A stretch of DNA of 64,000 bases, from assembly GCA_029339195.1 (NCBI GenBank), contig JAPTJF010000175.1, positions 51,804-115,803 on the forward strand. Direction: 5' to 3'. The translations under genes were made by a program, and so were the position numbers. A model generated the notes under the pieces. That model was not told where the DNA came from, ran no database searches, and worked only from the letters and a program-made list of their open reading frames with translations. Of the stretch, positions 57,845-64,000 are shown one piece after another. Source of the stretch: Micractinium sp. NFX-FRZ. Lineage: Eukaryota > Chlorophyta > Trebouxiophyceae > Chlorellales > Chlorellaceae. Position 1 is the first letter of the stretch; every line of letters starts with the position of its first letter.

Positions 57845-58375
57845 ACATGCTGCTTGGTAAGCATCACGCCCTGGGCATCACGCTTGGTAGGTACCGCCTG
57901 CATTGATGGGCCACCATGCAACCTGTGATGGGGCATCAAGCACCCTGTGGTTGTGGCATCACGCTTGGTAGGAAACCGCCTGCAATTGATGGGGCATCGC
58001 GTCCGTGTGATGGGGCATCACGTCCGTGTGTTGGGGCATCACACGCCCTCAGATGGGGCACTGTGATGGGGCATCACGTCCGTGTGATGGGGCATCACGC
58101 CCCCTGTGATGGGGCATCACGCCCCCTGTGATGGGGTATCACGTCCGTGCGATGGGGCATCACGCCCTTGTGTTGGGCATCACGCCCCCTGTGATGGGGC
58201 ATCACGCCCGTGTGTTGGGGCACCACGCCCCCGGTGATGGGGCATCACGCTTGGTAGGCACCGCGTGCAAAAGATGGGGCATCACGCGCCCGTGTGATGG
58301 GGCATCACGCTTGGTAGGCACCACCTGCAAATGATGGGCCACCACGCACCCTGTGATGGGGCATCACGCCACCCG
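57845..58375 (+). repeat. GATGGGGCATCACG minisatellite with higher-order structure
   Basis: More than 20 imperfect units of GATGGGGCATCACGCCCGTG follow one another with unit lengths of about 18-21 bp. A longer block, CATCACGCTTGGTAGGCACC plus GCCTGCAA, punctuates the array near 57876, 57957, 58245 and 58305, so the repeat is organised in two levels. Translation gives only repetitive peptides. The array is not a CRISPR: there are no unique spacers and the setting is eukaryotic. Confidence 0.9.
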
Positions 58376-58513
58376 CACCCGCACCACGAGCTGATCAGGA
58401 TGATAGCTGACTGCCTCGTGGAAAGTGCTGGCAGGGGGGTCACAACGCGGCTGCTGAAGGTGCTTGCGCATTCCGGCATAGAGGGCAATGAGTGCATTGC
58501 TGCTGCTGCCTAG
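58375..58513 (+). mobile_element. Fragment of a LINE-type RNase H domain
   Basis: The frame HHELIRMIADCLVESAGRG followed by LLKVLAHSGIEGNECIAAAA ends at a TAG. K(V)xAHSGIEGNExAD is the characteristic C-terminal motif of RNase H domains of non-LTR retrotransposons. Only this piece remains, and the minisatellite abuts it upstream. It may be the 3' end of an older element lying in the same orientation as the LINE that follows. Confidence 0.6.
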
Positions 58514-59239
58514 GACGCTGCAAACATGACAGACGGGCACGACTTCGTCACCCCACCGTGCCCTCCCCTAATCCCCGGTCCCCTTTCCCCCCACGCGTCG
58601 GCAGCTTCGGCATTGGCAGACGACGGCAACGGTGCATGCGGCGGCAACATGCAGCCACGGCGACAACAGGCAGCCACAACGACAGCAAGCAACCACGGCG
58701 ACAACGGGCAGCCACAGCGACAACAAGCAGCCACGGCGGCAGCAGGCAGCTCCAACGGCGACATAAGGCAACATCCATTATCCCTTTCCTTCCGCGTTGT
58801 GGTGCCTCCGGGTACCAGGGAGCCGGGCAGACCGTGGCTAGTCGGCATTGCGTCATCAGGGGAGCTCACGGGTTGGCTTTGCCTTCCCATGCCGACCGAG
58901 TGGGGCGCTCATGGCCCCTACGCTTTCGCCCTCCTCGCCACCCTGCCTAGCGCAAAGTGTTCCCAGCAGTCGCGTTTTGATTCATTTCACTCCCTTGCTA
59001 CGTTGTTGTGGTATACATTGTTTGCCATCTCTCTCCCTTGTTTTCCTTCTCCCACAATGGCCCGGTGGAGCCAATCCACCCCCCGTCCCGGTCCACAAGG
59101 GCCTACTATGCGGGGGGACTGTAACACACACCTTGCCCACGTCATATACCATTTGCAGGCAAAGCAATGCCAGCTTTCCCCCCGCAGCGTGGAGGCAGAT
59201 GTGGGCCGCGCACCCTCCCCCGAGCCGCACAACGCTGAC
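58514..59239 (+). other. Spacer or 5' part of the LINE, no domain seen
   Basis: Long open frames exist here on both strands but carry low-complexity repeats (CACGGCGACAACGGGCAGCC-like, 58660-58745). No endonuclease domain could be recognised. Confidence 0.4.
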
Positions 59240-62221
59240 CCGTGCCTCTTGCGCTTCCCCGGCCCGCCGGATCTGCCCGCCTGGATGCGGCGGTGGCAGA
59301 GCTCACCGCCTCAGCGGCAGTGCTAGAGCTGGTCACAGCAACAGAGCGGGCCACATCCCCGGCAGAGGTGGCAGAGGTGGCGAGACAGCGATGCAGGAAG
59401 CAGCGGCGTGTCAGGGTGCAGGCATCCGACCCTATGGCACCGGCGGCCGTGGCACCGGCAGCCATAGCGGCATCCCTGCCCACATAATGCGGCGCTTTAG
59501 GCTTGCCAGCATGCGCAGCGAGCTGCGCCGGCTGCGTCGGCAGCAGCCAGGCAGCGCAGCACACGCAGCCCAGAGTGCAGCGGTGCAACGCGCCACACGG
59601 TTGGCGCGGCTAGCGCAGCGGGACGAGCGGGCGGTGAGGCTGGAGCAACGGTTCCTTCAGGAACATGATGCTGCCGGCTTCTCCCGAGCCTACCGCGGCC
59701 AGCGCCCACCGCTCCCCGAGTGGGCACTGCGCGACACAGACGCCCTATGGGACGCCGTCCGTGCCGTGCAATGCCCGCCCCCACCGGCAGCACCCCAGCA
59801 GGGAGGGACGCTCCTGGGACGAGCCCCCCTGGCGTGGGCCCTCCCATGTCACCCCCAGGGGAGTACCGCCGCCGTGGAGGGGACACCCTTAGCAGCCTGG
59901 CAGCAGGAGCCGGCGGCACCTGCCCTTGCGACGGGGGAGATGCATGAGGCGGCAGCGGCTCACCATGCCGCCGCCACTCCCGCTCACCCGCCAGCACCGC
60001 CCCCTCCCTCCCCCCCCTCTCCCCCCCCGTCCCAGCCCCTACCCACCACGCTTACGGAGCTGCGCGCCCGCATGGAGGCCCCGTTTACCATCCCTGAGGT
60101 CACCGAGCTCGCGCAACGCACCCCCCTACGCAAGGCTGTAGTGGGCCCCCTCGCACCCTGGCTCCTCCGCCCAGCATGCGAGCAACTCGCCCCGCTCATT
60201 GCGGCCGAGTTCAACTCGTGGCGCCGCGCAGGACGTCTCCCCCCAGGCGACGCGCACAGCGCCATCACGTTGGTGCCCAAGACCACCACCCCCACCTCCC
60301 CCTCTGATTTCCGCGGCATCGCGGTCGGCGCCCTGCTGGCCGAATTGTACGCAGCAGGGCTGGAGCGGCGTGTCAGTGACCACGCTGAGGCGGCAGGCAC
60401 CCATGCTGAGGGGCAGTTCGGCTTCCGGCGGCACCGCAGCACCGAGCACGCTATCCTAGCACTCCGCGCAGCCATGGAGTGCTACCGCCTACGCGCCGGC
60501 GCCGGGGGCGCGGTCAGCTATGGGCCTGCTTCATCGACTTCAAGCAGGCCTACGACACCATGCCCCACGATCAGCTATGGGCGGTGCTGGGATTGATGGG
60601 CTATGACGGCGAGTGGCTACGTGCGGTGGGCCCACACCTCTGCTGGTTTCCTCAACCCACGCCCAAGGGTGTATTCTTCTTCTTCTTCTTCTTCTTCTAC
60701 GTGCGGTACGAGCTATCTACGCCAACGTGCCGATGTCCGTCTCCGCCCCTGGCCTCGAGGGACGTACTATGCATAGCACGCAGGGGCTGAAGCAGGGCTG
60801 CCCACTCAGCCCGAAGCTCTTCAGCCTCTACATAGCCGATTTTGAGGAGCGCGTGATGGGCGCAGCGCAGCGGGTTAGACCTGCCAGTGTTGTCAGGCAG
60901 CCTGCTACCCCCACTCCTCTATGCTGATGACATGTGCCTCCTCGCCTCCACCCCAGCCGGCCTGCGGCGGCAGCTGTGCATCCTTGAGCAGTTCTGCTCC
61001 GAGCGCGAAACCCAAGGCGATGCTGCTGGCGGGTGCTGAGTCTGAGGCAGAGGCGTTGTGGCTAGTGCAACGAGGCGGCCTCACCTACGGCGGCGAGCGT
61101 GTCAAGGGGACGACTAAGTTCAAGTACCTTGGCGTCGTCTTCCACTGCACCCAGCCTCTAGGGGAGTTTGCAGCCAAGGGGCGGGAAGCTTTGGCCCGTT
61201 TTGCAGCTGCCACCTTCGAGGGTCGTTGCGCCGACATGGGCCTTAAGGCAACCCGCCTTCTGCTCTTGTTGTATGACCAGATGGTCGACTCCACCCTCTC
61301 CTATGGCGCCGCAGTGTGGGCCCCCGGCCTGGCGTTGGTGGCCGCGCGACGGCGTGTTCCCAGAGGCGGCACCCCGTCTGCAGCTGAAGTACAACACTAC
61401 CGCACCCTGCGGCGGCTCCTCGGCTTGCCCATGACCACCCCCATCCCCACCATCCTCGCCGAGGCAGGCCGACCACCGCTCTACATCACGTGGCTGGTGC
61501 GCATCGCACGGCTATGGAATGGAGTGTTGTCATCGCCAGAGGGCAGCATCATGCGGCAGGCACTCTATGCCAGCCTCCAGCTTGCTGCCGAGTGGGAGGG
61601 GGCACACCTTGCCGCAGCTGAGCGGCCATGTGCAGCACAGCTGCAGCTAGCCATGCAGGCAGTTGGGGTCGACTTTGACTCTCAGCAGCGCGAGCCGCTG
61701 CAGCCCGATGCAGTGCGGAGCAGCGCACTTGGGCACTACCTGCAGCGGCTGTCAACCGCAGCCGAGTCAGCTGGGCCAGCCGCATGCAACACTACTTTGT
61801 CACTATGCGGCCAGAGTGCCTCAGCCCTGAGGGCTACAGCATACCTGCCTTCATGACAGAGGTGCGCGAGCGTCAGCGCCGGCAGGGCCTGACTGAGCTG
61901 CGCACTGGCGTCCATTGGGGGGCAGAGGAGCGTGTTAGGTTGCTCCCCCCAGCAGCCAAGCCGCCCCCGGGGCGTCGGTACTGTGAGCATTGCGCCCAGG
62001 CCAACCTCCCCGGCAGGGTGGAGGACACACGCCACATCATCTTTGACTGTGTGTTGTATGCCGATCTCCGCACCCTCCAACCCGCGCTGTTCCCCGCCGG
62101 GCAGCCCCAGCAGGAGCCCCCATCCCTTGCGGAGTTCCTTGCTGGGCCACCTGGGCCCCTCGCCCGCTATGCCGGAGCCTGCCAGCGGCGCGGCCGCCGG
62201 GCCTTGGGGCTGCCCCTCTAG
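59240..62221 (+). mobile_element. Degenerate non-LTR retrotransposon (LINE), reverse transcriptase and C-terminal zinc knuckle
   Basis: A linker region (LRRLRRQQPGSAAHAAQ, DTDALWDAVRAV) precedes the reverse transcriptase. Typical LINE blocks are present: SAITLVPKT, SDFRGIAVGALLAELYAAG, GQFGFRRHRSTEHAILALR, ACFIDFKQAYDTMPHDQLW, QGLKQGCPLSPKLFSLYIAD and the catalytic YADD at 60920-60931, followed by FKYLGVVF. The C-terminus carries CEHC...DTRHIIFDC, the zinc knuckle usual in LINE ORF2. The blocks lie in different frames. Shifts are needed near 60515, 60880, 61010 and 61785, and an insertion at 60617 also breaks the frame, so the copy is dead. No endonuclease domain is visible upstream, suggesting 5' truncation. 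The stop of the last block is at 62219-62221. Confidence 0.85.
60617..60707 (+). mobile_element. 80 bp nested insertion with 11 bp target-site duplication and (TTC)n tail
   Basis: CTACGTGCGGT occurs at 60617-60627 and again at 60697-60707. Between them are 69 bp ending in about seven TTC repeats. Removing one copy plus the insert rejoins the reverse transcriptase frame exactly (EWLRAV to RAIYANV). A short body, simple-repeat tail and direct duplication are the marks of a retroposed sequence such as a SINE or short 3' fragment. Confidence 0.8.
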
Positions 62222-62940
62222 AAACACCCACCCTACCTACACTGCTTCTCTTTCATCATGCTTGCTTGTCATGCTTTAGCCAGCCGTCCAAAACTATGAC
62301 GGCTTGGCGCCCGAGGGCGCCTGGGGGGCCGGCAGGGCATTCCGGTTGCCTAGTGACACGTGGAGGGTCATGTGTACGCGACCTAGAGGGGTGGGGGTTT
62401 CCCCCGCCCCTCAGCCTGCTCACTACGAGTCGTACCCCTGCCAATGCAAAGTGCCCCCCGGCTCTTTATCTGCTTCCATTATATGTCCTTTGTTTTCTCT
62501 CTCTCCCATGAGTTTTGTCTTGCGGCTCTTAGTCAGTCCCGATTGTGTGCCGCGCCGGGAACCGTCATCTCTACTGAGACGTACACGGTGTAACAGGAAG
62601 GGATGGGGGCAGGGAAGGTGAGGAGGCACCCCCAGACGACAGGCAAGAGGTGCCCGAGCCAGTGGCCAACACAAACACAACGCTGAGCAAAGCTCTCCAC
62701 TACAACACCAAACAGGGGGGCAGCAAGCGGGCACAATGGCAAGCGAGACGGAATCTCACTGGCGGAGGCACTCAGGGCAGAGGGATGTAAGTAGAGGCTG
62801 AACCATGCATAATCCTTATTGGCAAATGCGGCACATTGCATAGGCACGGCTTGAAGGCTGTAGCACCCAGGCGCCGGCGCCAGCATGAGTGTAGCACCCA
62901 GGCGCTGCCAGCGGCATCTGGCGCCGGCGCCTGCACCCTG
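62222..62940 (+). other. LINE 3' flank and unassigned sequence
   Basis: The first few hundred bases may be LINE 3' UTR. TGTAGCACCCAGGCGC occurs twice (62857 and 62890) with GCGCCGGCGCC palindromes around it. No coding region recognised. Confidence 0.4.
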
Positions 62941-62963
62941 ACCATAGCACGCCTAGCACAGTA

Positions 62964-63105
62964 GAACCTTCTAGAACCTTCGACACCCTTCTAGAGTCCT
63001 CTGCATGCGTCTTGTAGGTACCCACTAGCTTCCTGTCTGAAACCTTCTGCTGACGCTGCATCCTCGCTGGCACTTCCTAGAATGTTCTCCCTGGCGAGCA
63101 TATAA
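62964..63105 (+). promoter_or_regulatory. Heat-shock-type promoter: HSE array plus TATA box
   Basis: GAACCTTCTAGAACCTTC at 62964-62981 is four alternating GAA/TTC units with exact 2 bp gaps, a textbook heat shock element. A partial TTCTAGAG follows at 62989 and another GAATGTTC at 63080. A TATAAGG at 63101-63107 lies at promoter distance. Downstream sequence has no recognised coding region, so the driven transcript is unknown; an LTR promoter of a retroelement is one possibility. Confidence 0.65.
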
Positions 63106-63182
63106 GGAGCTCGTCGCCTGCCTTTGGGTCATTCTGTCATTCTGTCTTTCAGTTCTTCCGGTTGTCATCTCATGAACACTCA

Positions 63183-63202
63183 CCTTGGCCGCGAGGCCAA
63201 GG
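63183..63202. other. Perfect 8 bp-stem hairpin with GCGA loop
   Basis: CCTTGGCCGCGAGGCCAAGG folds into an 8 bp stem with a GNRA-type tetraloop in RNA. It lies about 80 bp downstream of the TATA box, within the leader of any transcript from it. Confidence 0.6.
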
Positions 63203-63222
63203 TAGAATCCCGACTGAATTTA

Positions 63223-63246
63223 TAGGGTTTAGGGGTTTAGGGTTTA
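63223..63246 (+). repeat. Interstitial telomere-like TTTAGGG repeats
   Basis: TAGGGTTTAGGGGTTTAGGG then TTTA contains three TTTAGGG-type units with one extra G, the plant and green-algal telomere repeat. AT-rich DNA follows and then a run of 14 C at 63275-63288. Confidence 0.75.
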
Positions 63247-63274
63247 ATTTATTTATATAAATTTTTGTAGCAAG

Positions 63275-63288
63275 CCCCCCCCCCCCCC
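63275..63288 (+). repeat. C14 homopolymer
   Basis: Fourteen consecutive C. The length is likely to be unreliable in sequencing. Confidence 0.8.
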
Positions 63289-63338
63289 GCCAGCCCTTCA
63301 CGGTGGACAACAAACTACCGCTTGCGTTGCCCACTCAC

Positions 63339-63469
63339 ATGATTTGGGCATGTGAGCCGGCTTGTTTCCTTGACATAACAATGATGCGCTCCGTTGTGGA
63401 CGGCTCAGGCGGAGGTGGGAACTCCAATTCTGGCCCAATGTGATAAGTGACGATGACGGGGTGCTGCAT
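63339..63469 (-). CDS. Possible exon of a minus-strand gene at the right edge
   Basis: Between an acceptor (GTTGCAG) and a donor (AT|GTGAGT) the minus strand reads MQHPVIVTYHIGPELEF then PPPPEPSTTERIIVMSRK. Its composition is more protein-like than its surroundings. A second possible exon further upstream at about 63745-63680 begins VELLYYVGAPTLLLA after a CAG acceptor. I could not join these into a full model, and no family is recognised. Confidence 0.25.
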
Positions 63470-63779
63470 CTGCAACACATTGCATCCTACACGCGGAGGT
63501 GCTAGTAAGAGCTATACATAGTTGTAGAAGCTGGGTCACATTCTCTCCCCTACTTGGTGCGCCCAAGCCAATCCTGCAAGTAGTAAGGCAACAAAGAAAG
63601 GGGGTTGCACATGCGGGAAGCCGGGTCCCTTGTTGTGCCAGGCACGGTGCGAACATGCGCTACCCACAAGCCCTCCTTACATGCACACACAAGACAATTT
63701 AGCAAGGAGTAAAGTTGGCGCGCCAACATAGTAGAGCAGCTCCACCTGAGGAAGTCGGGTCATCAACCGCTAGGCACGG

Positions 63780-64000
63780 TGAGTATTACCTTGCGAGGAG
63801 GATGGCTTGTTGAGTGCGCCGGTGTGCGGGTACCGTGAGCAGGTAGCCTCCAAGGCGATCACTCCTGCACGCACCGTGAGCACGCAAATGGGTGAGAGGT
63901 CACCCCTGCTGGTTCAACCCCAGTCACGTGAGCAAGCCTGTTCTTTCGGAGCGGAGGAAGAGCCATCGTGAGCAGGCACAAGGGTGTGGTGAGCAGGTGC
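63780..64000. repeat. Scattered GTGAGCA-type short repeats at the right edge
   Basis: GTGAGCAGG or close variants occur at about 63836, 63878, 63928, 63968 and 63991, with related CACGGTGAGT at 63776. Unit spacing is irregular. No gene seen. Confidence 0.5.

Noticed and set aside
57845..58375. Possible CRISPR-like array
   Set aside because: Units are contiguous without unique spacers, vary in length and lie in a eukaryotic genome. It is a minisatellite.
63905..63930. tRNA-like T-arm (GGTTCAACCCC)
   Set aside because: No matching acceptor stem, D-arm or anticodon arm could be placed around it.

Overview
The window looks like nuclear DNA of a unicellular green alga, most likely a Chlorella-like trebouxiophyte. 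The DNA is GC-rich. Genes are cut into many short exons by 60-400 bp GT-AG introns. Several genes are followed by a TGTAA polyadenylation signal, and a short TTTAGGG (plant/green-algal telomere type) stretch occurs near the right end. Almost every real gene is multi-exon, so I rebuilt the models by hand from splice sites and reading phase. Most of them close exactly in frame from ATG to stop, which is the main evidence for them. Species-level identity is inference.

Layout. 42-3919 (-): secreted trypsin-fold protein with six cysteine-rich repeats and a destroyed catalytic triad, running off the left edge. 5111-8478 (+): GT92/DUF23-type glycosyltransferase. 8770-10534 (-): Ala-rich protein of unknown function, sharing a 335 bp divergent promoter with 10870-21845 (+), a 17-exon, 2,292-residue coiled-coil protein. 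22190-23800 (+): decayed ankyrin-type paralogue lying next to the intact ankyrin-type gene 24073-26606. 26953-34654 (+): 23-exon secreted sulfatase. 35475-38347 (-): plastid-targeted Ala/Pro-rich membrane protein. 39424-43980 (-): conserved-looking, probably plastid protein with unresolved first exon. 44942-46210 (+): TMEM14/FAX-type membrane protein. 46988-47953 (+): secreted protein with the eight-cysteine lipid-transfer motif. 48568-54802 (-): ubiquitin-like/WLM metalloprotease gene followed by two extra copies of its C-terminal Tudor-like module. 55775-57353 (+): MBF1 transcriptional coactivator.

The right end (57.8-64 kb) is repeat territory: a GATGGGGCATCACG minisatellite, an RNase H fragment, a frameshifted LINE with a nested short insertion bounded by an 11 bp target-site duplication, an unassigned heat-shock-type promoter, and the telomere-like stretch.

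No operon or pathway unites these genes; they are ordinary independent nuclear genes. What recurs is a mutational theme. In at least four genes a 40-75 bp stretch spanning a splice site has been copied 77-131 bp away into the neighbouring intron and then decayed. The used splice site is always the one that leaves the copy inside the intron. The same kind of process, with whole exons kept intact, appears to have built the cysteine-rich repeat array of the first gene and the Tudor-like copies downstream of the WLM gene.
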